Below, in pieces: positions 37,367 to 49,295 of a stretch of DNA of 64,000 nt. Numbering within the stretch: position 1 is the stretch's first letter; the number at the start of each line of letters is the position of its first letter. This stretch comes from Alcanivorax quisquiliarum (GTDB lineage: Bacteria; Pseudomonadota; Gammaproteobacteria; Pseudomonadales; Alcanivoracaceae): the NCBI RefSeq assembly GCF_023051175.1, contig NZ_JALKII010000001.1, forward strand, positions 186,001 through 250,000, read 5' to 3'. A model generated the notes under the pieces. The model saw nothing but the letters and a program-made list of their open reading frames with translations. It ran no database searches and had not been told where the DNA came from. The position numbers and the translations under genes were made by a program.

Positions 37367-38143
37367 TCAGGACGAGAAAAGAAACTGTCCCAACGGTGAT
37401 GACTCCAGTCTATAACGTCGCCGATATTCCGCAAGAGGCGCTACCTCATGCGGCCATTGCCAACGCGACGGTGCCTCGACGCGCTCGCGCAACGCCTGCT
37501 CGAACTCCGAACGCGGCCACACGTCGGCACCCAGTGACAGCAGGTGCGGGGTTTCCATCTGGCAATCGATCAGGGTGACGCCATGCGCAGGCTGCAACAG
37601 GCAGAACATTGCCAGCGCTGCTTTGGAGGCATTGGGCCGCAGGCTGAACATCGACTCGCCAAAAAACATCGCGCCCAGATTGATGCCATAGAAGCCGCCA
37701 GCCAGTTCGCCGTCCTGCCACACCTCAAGGCTGTGGGCGTAGCCCAGCTCATGTAGCTGTTGATAGGCCACCAGCATGTCATCAGTGATCCAGGTGCCGT
37801 GCTGCCCGTGACGAGGCACACTGGCGCAGGCGTGGATCACACGGCTGAAGGCATGATCGAAGGAGAATTCGAACCGCCCCTGCCGCAGCAGCTTGCGCAA
37901 CGAGCGGCTGCAATGAAACCGGGAAGGGCGGAGCACCAGGCGGGGGTCGGGGCTCCACCACAGGATTGGCTGGCCATCGCCGTACCAGGGAAAGATGCCG
38001 GCGCGGTATGCCCGCAGCAGAGTAGCCGGGCGCAGATCAGCGCCCACCGCGAGCAGACCGTCGGGGTCGTCCAGCGCTGTGCTGGTATCGGGGAACGGCG
38101 CCCCCGGCATCAACCAGGGCAGGGCGCCGCTATCATCACGCAC
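37367..38143 (-). CDS. aat: Leucyl/phenylalanyl-tRNA--protein transferase
   Basis: 258 residues from a GTG at 38143. The enzyme adds Leu or Phe to N-terminal Arg/Lys, feeding the ClpS-ClpAP path. Core motifs are FPDTSTALDDPDGLLAVGAD, AGIFPWYGDGQPILWWSPDP, SLEVWQDGELAGGFYGINLG and FFGESMFS. The start is uncertain because no strong ribosome site is present; the gene follows trxB by 14 bases, so it may rely on coupling. An in-frame ATG at 38203 would overlap trxB. Confidence 0.95.
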   Translation of the reverse strand: MRDDSGALPWLMPGAPFPDTSTALDDPDGLLAVGADLRPATLLRAYRAGIFPWYGDGQPILWWSPDPRLVLRPSRFHCSRSLRKLLRQGRFEFSFDHAFSRVIHACASVPRHGQHGTWITDDMLVAYQQLHELGYAHSLEVWQDGELAGGFYGINLGAMFFGESMFSLRPNASKAALAMFCLLQPAHGVTLIDCQMETPHLLSLGADVWPRSEFEQALRERVEAPSRWQWPHEVAPLAEYRRRYRLESSPLGQFLFSS

Positions 38144-38157
38144 GGGGCGCGCTGCGG

Positions 38158-39741
<1,584 letters not shown>

Positions 39742-42054
39742 GTGAGCAAGGCCAAGATCCAGGCAGAGACGCCGGGCTGGGCGCGACATCTGCAACGGGG
39801 GCTGCTGGAAGGCACCATCATCAGTTTGCTGGCGTTATCGCTTTATCTGCTGCTGGCGCTGGCAACCTACAATTCCGCCGATCCGGGCTGGTCGTATGTG
39901 ACCAGTGGCCGCGAGGTGGCCAATGCGGGCGGTCGCTTCGGCGCCTTTGCTGCCGATTTGCTGTTTCTGCTGTTCGGCTATCTCGCTTATCTGTTTCCGG
40001 TGCTGGTGGCCTTCTGGGGCGTGCGGGTGCTGCGGGAGCGGCACGCGGGGCTGGCGGGCAACTGGCCGATGTTCAGCCTGCGGCTGGTGGGCTTCATTCT
40101 GACCATGATGGCCGGCACCGGGCTGGCGTACATGCATTTTGGCGGCACCGGCAGTCCGTTGCCGGAGGACGCCGGCGGCGTGCTCGGCCAGGTCGTGGGC
40201 GCGGCGTCGATGCACGCTTTCAATTACACCGGCGGCAATCTGGTGCTGGTGACGCTGTTTCTGATCGGCATGACGATCTTCACCGATCTCTCCTGGATTC
40301 GCCTTGCCGAGCGTCTGGGCGCCTTTGCCATGGCCGCCACGCAACGTATTCCGCAGTGGATCAAGGCGCTGCGGGAGCGCCGGGAAGACCGGCGCCAGGG
40401 CAAGCTCGCGGCGGCACAACGCCGTGAAGTGGTCGAGGTGGCGAAACGCAAGGCCGTCAATCGCGTGCCGCCCAAGATCGCCGCGCCGGTAAAGAGAGTG
40501 GAAACCAGCGTGCGGGCCGAAAAAGAGAAACAGCAACCGCTGTTCCAGTCGCAGGTTACTGGCGATCTGCCATCGTTGGGCTTGCTTGATAGCGCCGACG
40601 AAGACGGCCGAGGCGGTTTTTCCGACGAGGCGCTGGATGCCATGTCACGGCTGCTGGAAATCAAGCTGCGCGATTTCAATATCGAAGCAGAAGTGGTGGC
40701 GGTGCAGCCGGGGCCGGTCATCACCCGCTTCGAGATTCAGCCCGCGGCGGGCATCAAGGTCAGCCGGATTACCAATCTGGCGAAAGATCTGGCGCGCTCG
40801 CTGGCGGTGATCTCGGTGCGCGTGGTCGAGGTAATCCCCGGCAAAACCACAGTCGGCATCGAGATTCCCAACGAGCAGCGGGAGATGATCCGCTTCACCG
40901 AAGCGGTGGCGAGCAAGGCCTTCGATGATTCGCCGTCGCCGCTGACGCTGGCGCTGGGCAAGGATATCAGCGGCCGCCCGGTGGTAGCCGATCTCTCCAG
41001 GATGCCGCACTTGCTGGTGGCCGGCACCACCGGCTCGGGCAAGTCGGTCGGCCTGAACGCGATGCTGCTGTCGATCCTGTTCAAATCCTCCCCGGAGGAA
41101 GTACGCCTGATCATGATCGACCCGAAGATGCTGGAACTGGCGGTCTATGACGGTATTCCGCACCTGCTGACGCCGGTGGTGACGGACATGAAAGAGGCCG
41201 CCAGTGCGCTGCGCTGGGGTGTTGGAGAAATGGAACGCCGCTATCGCCTGATGGCCGCGATGGGCGTGCGCAACCTGGCAGGTTTCAATCGCAAGATCGC
41301 AGAGGCCCAGAAGCAGGGTGCACCGATCAAGGATCCGCTCTGGAAGCCGAATGATCCGATGGATCTCTCGGAAGAAGCACCACTGCTGGAAAAACTGCCA
41401 TACATCGTCATTGTGGTCGATGAGTTTGCCGACATGATGATGATCGTCGGCAAGAAAGTGGAAGAGCTGATTGCCCGTATCGCCCAGAAGGCACGCGCCG
41501 CCGGCATTCACCTGATCCTGGCTACACAGCGGCCGTCGGTGGATGTGATCACTGGGCTGATCAAAGCTAACGTGCCGTCGCGGATGGCGTTCCAGGTATC
41601 GTCCAAGATCGACTCCCGCACCGTGCTCGATCAGGGCGGGGCAGAGCAGTTGCTGGGTCACGGCGACATGCTTTATCTGCCAGTGGGGGTCAGCGTGCCG
41701 GAACGTGTGCACGGCGCCTTTGTCTCAGATGAAGAAGTGCACCGCGTGTGCGACGACTGGCGCAAGCGCGGCGCGCCGAATTATCTGCCGGAGATTCTGG
41801 AAAGTGCCGAAGGCAGCGGTTACGGCGGCATCGATGCAGGCGAGGGTGACGACGCCGAGCAGGACCCGCTCTACGACGAGGCCGTTGCTCATGTCATCGA
41901 AAGCCGCCGTGCATCGATTTCGGCGGTGCAGCGCAAGCTCAAGATCGGCTACAACCGCGCAGCCCGGCTGGTGGAAGCCATGGAGATGGCTGGCGTAGTC
42001 AGCGCTGCGGGGCATAATGGCCAGCGAGAAGTGATAGTGCCGGGGCGTGACTGA
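39742..42054 (+). CDS. ftsK: DNA translocase FtsK
   Basis: About 770 residues from the GTG at 39742. FtsK pumps DNA at the septum and activates XerCD at dif. Four to five membrane segments fill residues 20-190; a short basic linker follows (no long Pro/Gln-rich linker as in E. coli); the motor has Walker [20 protein letters not shown] and [12 protein letters not shown]; the KOPS-reading gamma winged helix ends the protein ([20 protein letters not shown]). A five-codon frame (ATG 39728, stop TGA 39743-39745) overlaps this start, which may couple translation; the start stays uncertain. Confidence 0.94.
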   Translation: MSKAKIQAETPGWARHLQRGLLEGTIISLLALSLYLLLALATYNSADPGWSYVTSGREVANAGGRFGAFAADLLFLLFGYLAYLFPVLVAFWGVRVLRERHAGLAGNWPMFSLRLVGFILTMMAGTGLAYMHFGGTGSPLPEDAGGVLGQVVGAASMHAFNYTGGNLVLVTLFLIGMTIFTDLSWIRLAERLGAFAMAATQRIPQWIKALRERREDRRQGKLAAAQRREVVEVAKRKAVNRVPPKIAAPVKRVETSVRAEKEKQQPLFQSQVTGDLPSLGLLDSADEDGRGGFSDEALDAMSRLLEIKLRDFNIEAEVVAVQPGPVITRFEIQPAAGIKVSRITNLAKDLARSLAVISVRVVEVIPGKTTVGIEIPNEQREMIRFTEAVASKAFDDSPSPLTLALGKDISGRPVVADLSRMPHLLVAGTTGSGKSVGLNAMLLSILFKSSPEEVRLIMIDPKMLELAVYDGIPHLLTPVVTDMKEAASALRWGVGEMERRYRLMAAMGVRNLAGFNRKIAEAQKQGAPIKDPLWKPNDPMDLSEEAPLLEKLPYIVIVVDEFADMMMIVGKKVEELIARIAQKARAAGIHLILATQRPSVDVITGLIKANVPSRMAFQVSSKIDSRTVLDQGGAEQLLGHGDMLYLPVGVSVPERVHGAFVSDEEVHRVCDDWRKRGAPNYLPEILESAEGSGYGGIDAGEGDDAEQDPLYDEAVAHVIESRRASISAVQRKLKIGYNRAARLVEAMEMAGVVSAAGHNGQREVIVPGRD

Positions 42055-42081
42055 CCCGGCCTGATGACGCAGGAGCGTTGC

Positions 42082-42696
42082 ATGAGAAGATGGTATCTGT
42101 ATGTGCTGCTGGCGCTGGCGCCAGCCGCCTGGGGCAACGCCACGGAAGAGCTGGTGCAACGCCTGGCAGGGGTGCGCAGCATGAGCTGCGATTTCGAGCA
42201 GCTGGTGCTGGATCGCAACGGCTCACGCTTGCAGGAAGCCCAAGGCGAGATGCAGGTGGCGCGCCCTCGGCAGTTTCGCTGGCACGCCGAGACACCCTAT
42301 GAGCAGTTGATTGTTTCCGATGGCGATGTCGTGTGGATCTACGATATCGATCTGGAACAGGCGGTGCAGCGTGCGCTGGGCAAGGAAGTCGGCAACACAC
42401 CGGCGCTGTTGTTCAGTGGCAATCCGCAGGAAGTGGCGAGCGAATTCCTCATTGAAGAAGCAGATCGCCACGCGGGCAGCGTCACCTACCGGTTGCGCCC
42501 ACGCGGTGATGATCCGCTGTTCAGCCTGCTGGAAGTCACCTTCGCTGGCGATACACCGCAGGGGATGCGCCTTGAAGATGCGCTGGGCCAGATGACCACC
42601 ATCGAATTTCGCAATGTACGCCTGAACCAGCCGCTGGACGCCGCGCTGTTCCGGTTCACACCGCCCGAAAATGCGGATGTCATTACCGAATCATGA
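42082..42696 (+). CDS. lolA: Outer-membrane lipoprotein chaperone LolA
   Basis: 204 residues. A signal peptide (YLYVLLALAPAAWG) directs it to the periplasm, where LolA carries lipoproteins from LolCDE to LolB. The fold markers MSCDFEQLVLDRNG, ARPRQFRWHAETPYEQLIVS and DVVWIYDIDLEQ are present. AGGAG at 42071-42075 supports the ATG at 42082. It lies 27 bases after ftsK and overlaps rarA by 4 bases (ATGA), matching ftsK-lolA-rarA order in enterics and pseudomonads. Confidence 0.95.
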   Translation: MRRWYLYVLLALAPAAWGNATEELVQRLAGVRSMSCDFEQLVLDRNGSRLQEAQGEMQVARPRQFRWHAETPYEQLIVSDGDVVWIYDIDLEQAVQRALGKEVGNTPALLFSGNPQEVASEFLIEEADRHAGSVTYRLRPRGDDPLFSLLEVTFAGDTPQGMRLEDALGQMTTIEFRNVRLNQPLDAALFRFTPPENADVITES

Positions 42697-44033
42697 ACGA
42701 TCTCTTCAGCAGCGACGCCAGCGCCAGCGCAGGTGAGCGCGCCCGGCACCAGCCGCTTGCTGCACGGCTGCGGCCTGCCAGCCTGGCCGACTATGTGGGC
42801 CAGCAGCATCTGGTGGGTGCCGGCACGCCGCTGCGGCGGGCGCTGGATCAGGCGCAGCTGCACTCGATGATTCTCTGGGGGCCGCCCGGCACCGGCAAGA
42901 CCACCCTGGCGCTGATTCTGGCGAATCATGTGCAGGCCACCTTTGTCACGCTCTCGGCGGTGCTGGCTGGCGTCAAGGATATCCGCGCCGAGGTCGAGCG
43001 CGCTCGCGAGCGCCTGGCGCTGGGCCAGCGTACCGTGCTGTTCGTGGACGAGGTGCACCGCTTCAACAAGTCCCAGCAGGATGCCTTTTTGCCCCATGTT
43101 GAAGATGGCACGGTAATTTTCATTGGCGCCACCACGGAAAACCCGTCCTTCGAGCTCAACAACGCCTTGCTCTCCAGGGCGCGTGTCTACCGCCTGCAAT
43201 CCTTGCAGCGGGACGATCTGGCGCAACTGCTTGAGCGCGCACTGGCATCAGAGCCGCTGGCCGGATTGAAAATGGGCGACGCCGCCCGTGGTTTGCTGCT
43301 GGATCAGGTGGATGGCGATGCCCGGCGCCTGTTGAACCTGCTGGAAATTGCCGGCGATCTGGCCCGGGGCGAAGAGGGCGAAATTACCGAAGCCTTGCTC
43401 AAGGAGCTGTTTCGCGACAGCCTGCGCCGTTTCGACAAAGGCGGCGACATCTTCTATGACCAGATCAGCGCGCTGCACAAATCCGTGCGCGGCTCTGATC
43501 CTGATGCAACCCTGTACTGGTTTGCGCGCATGCTCGACGGCGGTGCCGACCCGCTCTACATCGCCCGCCGCGTGGTGCGCATGGCCAGCGAAGACATCGG
43601 CAACGCTGATCCCCGCGCATTGCGTCTGGCGCTGGATGCCTGGGAGGTGCAGGAGCGGCTGGGTTCACCCGAGGGTGAGCTGGCGATTGCGCAGGCGCTG
43701 GTTTACCTGGCCGTGGCCGCCAAGAGCAATGCGGTTTATAGCGCCTATAACGAAGCGCGCCGGTTTGTCGCTGCACATCCGACCGACGAAGTGCCACTGC
43801 ACTTGCGTAACGCGCCCACCAAGCTGATGAAAGAGCAAGGTTATGGCGAAAGCTATCGTTACGCGCACGATTTCCCCGATGCGTATGTGGCAGGGGAAAA
43901 CTACTTTCCGACCACCATCCCCCGGCGCAGCTTTTACCAGCCTGTTCCGCGAGGGCTGGAAATCCGTATTGCCGACAAGCTCGCCTCGCTGCGGGAAAAG
44001 GACAAGCACAGCGACTGGCGCCGTGACAAGTGA
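42693..44033 (+). CDS. rarA: Replication-associated recombination protein RarA (MgsA)
   Basis: 446 residues, an AAA+ clamp-loader-like ATPase acting at stalled forks with SSB and RecQ. Walker A ILWGPPGTGKTTLAL, Walker B FVDEVHRFNKSQQDAFLPHV, sensor 1 GATTENPSFELN and the C-terminal MGSA domain (YNEARRFVAAHPTDEVPLHL) are intact. It is translationally coupled to lolA. Confidence 0.96.
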   Translation: MNDLFSSDASASAGERARHQPLAARLRPASLADYVGQQHLVGAGTPLRRALDQAQLHSMILWGPPGTGKTTLALILANHVQATFVTLSAVLAGVKDIRAEVERARERLALGQRTVLFVDEVHRFNKSQQDAFLPHVEDGTVIFIGATTENPSFELNNALLSRARVYRLQSLQRDDLAQLLERALASEPLAGLKMGDAARGLLLDQVDGDARRLLNLLEIAGDLARGEEGEITEALLKELFRDSLRRFDKGGDIFYDQISALHKSVRGSDPDATLYWFARMLDGGADPLYIARRVVRMASEDIGNADPRALRLALDAWEVQERLGSPEGELAIAQALVYLAVAAKSNAVYSAYNEARRFVAAHPTDEVPLHLRNAPTKLMKEQGYGESYRYAHDFPDAYVAGENYFPTTIPRRSFYQPVPRGLEIRIADKLASLREKDKHSDWRRDK

Positions 44034-44080
44034 GGCGGCACCACGCCAGCACTCGCATACCGGCGCCGACTTCCTGATAA

Positions 44081-45415
<1,335 letters not shown>

Positions 45416-45419
45416 ACAC

Positions 45420-46805
45420 ATGCAGTACCTGCCAGTGTCGTGGCGAGTGGCGGAGCAGTGGGTGCTGCTGGTCGGCGGCGGCGATATTGCACTGCGCAAG
45501 GCGCGATTGCTGGCACGGGCCGGTGCGAGAATACGGCTGGTGGCGCCGTTGATCGAGCCGGCACTGGCGGAGCTGGTGCAAGCTGGCGACGGCGAATTGC
45601 GGGCGCGCACCTTCGCGCCCGCTGATCTCGACGGTGTTCAGATTGCCGTGGCGGCTACCGACGAGAAGCGCGTCAACAGAGCCGTGTCCGAGGCGGCCCA
45701 GGCGCGTAACATTCCGGTTAATGTGGTGGATGCGCCGGCACTGTGCAGTTTCATCTTTCCCGCTATCGTCGATCGTGACCCGTTGCTGGTCAGTATCAGC
45801 ACTGGCGGCGCCTCGCCGGTGCTGGCCCGCTGGCTGCGCAGCCGCATCGAATCCTGGCTGCCGGCGCGCTGGGGTGAGCTGGCCAGCCTGATGGGCAGCC
45901 GCCGTGCAGCGCTGGCGAAAAAACTGCCCGTCATTTCTGCCCGCCGCCTGTTCTGGGAGCAGGTGCTGGATGGCCCGGTGGTGGAGCAAAGCCTCGCCGG
46001 CCGCGCCAAAGAGGCCGGGGCATTGCTGGATGCCGCGATCGAAAAGGCCGATGCCGACAAGTTGTCGCAAGGGGAGGTCTATCTGGTCGGCGCCGGCCCC
46101 GGCGACCCCGATTTGCTGACCTTTCGCGCACTGCGCCTGCTACAGAAAGCCGATGTAGTGCTGTACGACCGGCTGGTGTCACCGGGCGTGCTCGAACTGG
46201 CGCGACGCGATGCCGATCTGATCTACGTGGGCAAGCAGCGCTCCGAGCATGTGCTGCCGCAGGAGCAGATCAACGATCTGCTGGTGCAGTACGCACGGGC
46301 AGGTAAAAAGGTTTGCCGCCTCAAAGGCGGTGACCCGTTTATTTTTGGCCGGGGTGGCGAGGAACTCGAGCGCGTCGTGGCAGAAGGCATTCGTTTTCAG
46401 GTGGTGCCCGGCATCACTGCCGCCTCGGGCTGCGCCGCTTATGCGGGCATCCCGCTGACACACCGTGATCATGCCCAATCAGTACGGTTTGTGACCGGCC
46501 ATCGCAAGGAAAACGGCGAGCTGGATTTGCCTTGGGCGGCGCTGACCACGCCACGGGAAACACTGGTGTTCTACATGGGTCTGTTGAGCCTGCCGGATAT
46601 CAGCCGTGAATTGATCCGTGCAGGGAAACCGGCCGAAACACCGGCGGCGCTGGTATCGCAGGGCACGCTGGCGAGCCAGCAGGTGGTCGTGGGCACGCTT
46701 GCCAGCCTGCCGGAGCAGGCCAGAGACGCCGCTTTGCCAGCGCCCACGCTGCTGGTGATCGGCGAAGTGGTCGGGTTATACCCGGCGCTGCGCTGGTTTG
46801 GCTGA
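45420..46805 (+). CDS. cysG: Siroheme synthase, trifunctional CysG
   Basis: 461 residues. The N-terminal half is precorrin-2 dehydrogenase/ferrochelatase ([36 protein letters not shown]); the C-terminal half is uroporphyrinogen-III methyltransferase ([59 protein letters not shown]). The product siroheme serves sulfite and nitrite reductases. It begins 4 bases after serS and is convergent with tusB, with only 4 bases between their stops. Confidence 0.97.
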   Translation: MQYLPVSWRVAEQWVLLVGGGDIALRKARLLARAGARIRLVAPLIEPALAELVQAGDGELRARTFAPADLDGVQIAVAATDEKRVNRAVSEAAQARNIPVNVVDAPALCSFIFPAIVDRDPLLVSISTGGASPVLARWLRSRIESWLPARWGELASLMGSRRAALAKKLPVISARRLFWEQVLDGPVVEQSLAGRAKEAGALLDAAIEKADADKLSQGEVYLVGAGPGDPDLLTFRALRLLQKADVVLYDRLVSPGVLELARRDADLIYVGKQRSEHVLPQEQINDLLVQYARAGKKVCRLKGGDPFIFGRGGEELERVVAEGIRFQVVPGITAASGCAAYAGIPLTHRDHAQSVRFVTGHRKENGELDLPWAALTTPRETLVFYMGLLSLPDISRELIRAGKPAETPAALVSQGTLASQQVVVGTLASLPEQARDAALPAPTLLVIGEVVGLYPALRWFG

Positions 46806-46809
46806 ACCG

Positions 46810-47112
46810 CTACGGCCACCAGCTCAGGCTGCGCGGCAGTTGCTCGCTCAGTGCGATGGCTTCCACCCAGCTGATGGCGTCGATGCCGGGCACAGGGCGA
46901 ATGCCGAGCGCAGTCAGATCATCCTCGATCACCTGGCAGCGGTGCCCCGCCCAGGCGGCACGGGCCTGTTCCGCCGCCACTCCGGCACCCGCCATCAGCA
47001 CCGCGCTCTCCATCAGCAGCAACTGATCCTCCGGCACCAGCGTACTGCGCAGCAGCGCCAACAGATCGTGGCGTGAAGGCGGGAAAGCAATCAGATGAAG
47101 CGTGCCACTCAT
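46810..47112 (-). CDS. tusB: Sulfurtransferase complex subunit TusB
   Basis: 100 residues, DsrH family. TusBCD relays sulfur from TusA to TusE for MnmA-dependent tRNA thiolation. SGTLHLIAFPPSRHDLLALL and the later DAISWVEAIAL tail match TusB. The start codon at 47112 overlaps the tusC stop. The usual neighbour tusE is not present between tusB and cysG. Confidence 0.85.
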   Translation of the reverse strand: MSGTLHLIAFPPSRHDLLALLRSTLVPEDQLLLMESAVLMAGAGVAAEQARAAWAGHRCQVIEDDLTALGIRPVPGIDAISWVEAIALSEQLPRSLSWWP

Positions 47113-47477
47113 TACCACCCCCAGAGGTGGCGGGAGGCCGCCATCACAGCGGCGATCTCCGCCATCGATGCCGCCCGGAAAGCGCTCGGCAAATCAGCCA
47201 CGGCAATGCCCGCCTCACGCAGCGCACCTTCATCCACCCAGCCCTGAATGCCGTAATCCACCAGTGAAGCCAGCGCTTCTGCGAAAGAGGAATCGGCACT
47301 TGGTGGTTGCAGATGACGGACGCCGTCGCCCACCAGCAGCAGCGCTACCGATTGCCCGAACACCGCAGTGGTCAGCGCCATGTCCAGCAGCTCCGGCAAT
47401 GCCTGATCCTGGCCGGGCGCCGAGCGACACAGCAACACCACCTCTTGCGGCCCGGCCGTTATCGCTTCAGCGCCCAA
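47112..47477 (-). CDS. tusC: Sulfurtransferase complex subunit TusC
   Basis: 121 residues, DsrF family. Recognised by ALTTAVFGQSVALLLVGDGV and SLVDYGIQGWVDEGALREAG, and by its place between tusD and tusB. It overlaps tusD by 11 bases and tusB by one base, so the three are coupled. Confidence 0.87.
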   Translation of the reverse strand: MGAEAITAGPQEVVLLCRSAPGQDQALPELLDMALTTAVFGQSVALLLVGDGVRHLQPPSADSSFAEALASLVDYGIQGWVDEGALREAGIAVADLPSAFRAASMAEIAAVMAASRHLWGW

Positions 47478-47856
47478 AGCTCAGCACCCGATCACTGATG
47501 GCCGTTGCCTCGGCCCATTGCCCCAACCCCGACAGCGCGAATTCCGGCGCCAGATTGCCCGCACCTGCGCCCAGCCGATCCGCCTCGCCCTGATCGAGCA
47601 CGCCACGGCGCAGCGCTGCGCTGACGCACACCACGGCATCCAGTTGGTGTTTATCAATGAAGGCGCGCCAGGCAGCGCAGATATCGTGTTCGTTGTCACC
47701 GACACGGGGCAAGCGGCTGGCGAGCAGCACGCCCTGGCGATAGAAAAAGATGCGGAAAATGCGGTGCCCGCGTGCCAGCACAGCTTCCGCGGCACGCAGG
47801 GCGGTGGTGGCCGCACGGGCATCAGGCCCGGCAGTCACCAGCAGGCTGTACTGCAT
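47467..47856 (-). CDS. tusD: Sulfurtransferase complex subunit TusD
   Basis: 129 residues, DsrE family. The active cysteine is C77 in AVVCVSAALRRGV, at the position of C78 in E. coli TusD. The tail ends in LSGLGQWAEATAISDRVLSF, a strong family signature. The ATG at 47856 overlaps the stop of the upstream membrane-protein gene. Confidence 0.94.
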   Translation of the reverse strand: MQYSLLVTAGPDARAATTALRAAEAVLARGHRIFRIFFYRQGVLLASRLPRVGDNEHDICAAWRAFIDKHQLDAVVCVSAALRRGVLDQGEADRLGAGAGNLAPEFALSGLGQWAEATAISDRVLSFGR

Positions 47857-48533
47857 CAGTCATCGCCGCCCAGGGCGGTGAGCAGGTGCAGCAGCGAGAG
47901 GAACAGGTTATACAGCGAAATGAACAGCACCACGGTGGCGCGAATATAATTGGTTTCGCCGCCGTTGATGATGGCGCTGGTCTGCCACAGGATCAGCAGC
48001 GAGGAGAGCAGGGCAAACATCGCAGAAACCACCAGCGACAACGTGCTCAGATTGAAGAAAAAGCTCGCCAGGCCAGCTACGAACGCGACGATCAGGCCCA
48101 CCATCAGGAAGCGCCCCATGAAGGAAAAATCCTTCCGCGTTACCAGTGCAATGGCAGACATCGCAATGAACACCACCGCCGTCATGCCCAGCGCCAGAGT
48201 GACCAGCTCGGTGCCACCCGGAATCTGTGCATAGGCGTTGATCAGCGGGCCGGTGGTAAAGCCGAGCCAGCCGGTGATGCCGAACACACTGAGAATGCCC
48301 CAGGCGCTATTTTCCAGCTTTGCATTGACGAACAGCAGCGCAAAGTAAACCCCGATGACGATCAGCGGGTTCATTGGCGCCATATTGCTCGCCATCGCCA
48401 GCCAGGCTGTTGCAGCAGCCACCGCGAGCGACATGGCCAGCAGGCCGTAGGTGTTGCGCAATACGCCCGCAGCCTGTTCAGCCGGCAGCGCAGATGTGCC
48501 AGCGGACGCGGTGTAGCGGTATTCCTTATCCAT
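47856..48533 (-). CDS. Bax inhibitor-1/YccA family membrane protein
   Basis: 225 residues with seven hydrophobic helices. The N-terminus TSALPAEQAAGVLRNTYGLL and the helices GLAFTTGPLINAYA-like (WLGFTTGPLINAYAQIPGG) are those of the YccA/YbhL group. E. coli YccA inhibits FtsH and protects SecY; BI-1-type proteins are thought to be proton or calcium leak channels. The gene heads the tusDCB operon, as in pseudomonads. Confidence 0.92.
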   Translation of the reverse strand: MDKEYRYTASAGTSALPAEQAAGVLRNTYGLLAMSLAVAAATAWLAMASNMAPMNPLIVIGVYFALLFVNAKLENSAWGILSVFGITGWLGFTTGPLINAYAQIPGGTELVTLALGMTAVVFIAMSAIALVTRKDFSFMGRFLMVGLIVAFVAGLASFFFNLSTLSLVVSAMFALLSSLLILWQTSAIINGGETNYIRATVVLFISLYNLFLSLLHLLTALGGDD

Positions 48534-48702
48534 AGGTGTGTTACCCCAGTCGTGTGGATTGCACCCGAATCATAGAAGCGCAGCGTGCAAATTCCAAGAC
48601 AAGCCTGCATAACATGCTGTTATAAAAGGAAGGAAAGGCTGCCAGATCAAGAATCGCAGGGCTGATGAAGGCACCGCGAGGACAGGGCACCGACCAACAC
48701 AC
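48534..48702. promoter_or_regulatory. Upstream region of the BI-1/tus operon
   Basis: 169 bases before the first 170-bp repeat. The promoter for the minus-strand BI-1/tusDCB operon should be here; no strong consensus was found. Confidence 0.35.
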
Positions 48703-48872
48703 GGGATGACTCGGCGCTGCGCGCCTCGCCCCTTCGGGGCCGTCTTCGCTGCGCTACGACGTTCCTCCGCCTGCTGCGCAGGCTCCGGTCGAACCCGTGG
48801 GTTCTCATCCCCCGGATGCATAAACACAAAACCCGGCTGTTAGCCGGGCTTTGTGTTTATGGCGGAGAGGGT
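48703..48872. repeat. 170-bp tandem repeat, copy 1
   Basis: First of two direct copies with a 170-base period; it differs from copy 2 by three bases that I can see. Within it: a 109-bp segment (48703-48811) bounded by GGGATGA and TCATCCC, a hairpin (48821-48859) and the start of an 18-bp match to the 3' end of the nearby tRNA-Ser gene (48860-48877). Short frames across it are artefacts. Confidence 0.9.
48821..48859. terminator. Hairpin terminator, repeat copy 1
   Basis: Inner stem CCCGGCT / AGCCGGG with the loop GTT, extended outward by TAAACACAAA / TTTGTGTTTA after one mismatch. It may terminate transcripts on either strand. Confidence 0.7.
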
Positions 48873-49042
48873 GGGATGACTCGGCGCTGCGCGCCTCGCC
48901 CCTGCGGGGCCGTCTTCGCTGCGCTACGACGTTCCTCCGCCTGCTGCGCAGGCTCCGGTCGAACCGGTGGGTTCTCATCCCCCGGATGCATAAACACAAA
49001 ACCCGGCTGTTAGCCGGGCTTTGTATTTATGGCGGAGAGGGT
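48873..49042. repeat. 170-bp tandem repeat, copy 2
   Basis: Second copy; it runs into the tRNA-Ser gene, whose 3' tail (49030-49047) supplies the next copy of the tail sequence. Its 109-bp segment is 48873-48981. Confidence 0.9.
48991..49029 (-). terminator. Terminator of tRNA-Ser (repeat copy 2)
   Basis: Same hairpin as 48821-48859 with one base changed (TTTGTATTTA). It abuts the CCA end of the minus-strand tRNA-Ser gene, so it is that gene's terminator. Confidence 0.8.
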
Positions 49043-49119
49043 GGGATTCGAACCCACGGAGGAGGTTAATCCTCGACGGTTTTCAAGACCGTTGCATTCA
49101 ACCGCTCTGCCACCTCTCC
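49030..49119 (-). tRNA. tRNA-Ser (anticodon TGA)
   Basis: 90 bases with an encoded CCA. On the minus strand it begins GGAGAGGTGGCAGAGCGGTT, has the anticodon loop CTTGAAA, the long variable arm of class II tRNAs and the T-loop GGTTCGAATCC. The acceptor stem GGAGAGG / CCTCTCC is perfect. Confidence 0.97.
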
Positions 49120-49156
49120 AGAAATCAGTCGCGGCGGTACGCGAACAGAAGCAGGC

Positions 49157-49184
49157 ATGATAAACAGGTCAGCCGAACAGTCAA
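49157..49184 (-). promoter_or_regulatory. Promoter of tRNA-Ser
   Basis: On the minus strand TTGACT (49179-49184) and TATCAT (49157-49162) are 16 bases apart, ending about 37 bases before the tRNA. Good sigma-70 match. Confidence 0.7.
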
Positions 49185-49295
49185 CCAAAAAGGGGCAACC
49201 GGGTCTGGCTGCGGCGGCGCGTGAGATGGCTTCCCCTTGTCTGCGTTTCAAGCCACTATGCTGGCACCTCCAGATTGCAGATCGAGAGAACGCTC

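Noticed and set aside
48570-49069. Several open frames across the 170-bp repeats (for example translations with CIRGMRTH)
   Set aside because: They run through repeats, hairpins and the tRNA-Ser gene in both directions. Such frames are commonly mis-annotated as proteins; no ribosome site or independent conservation.
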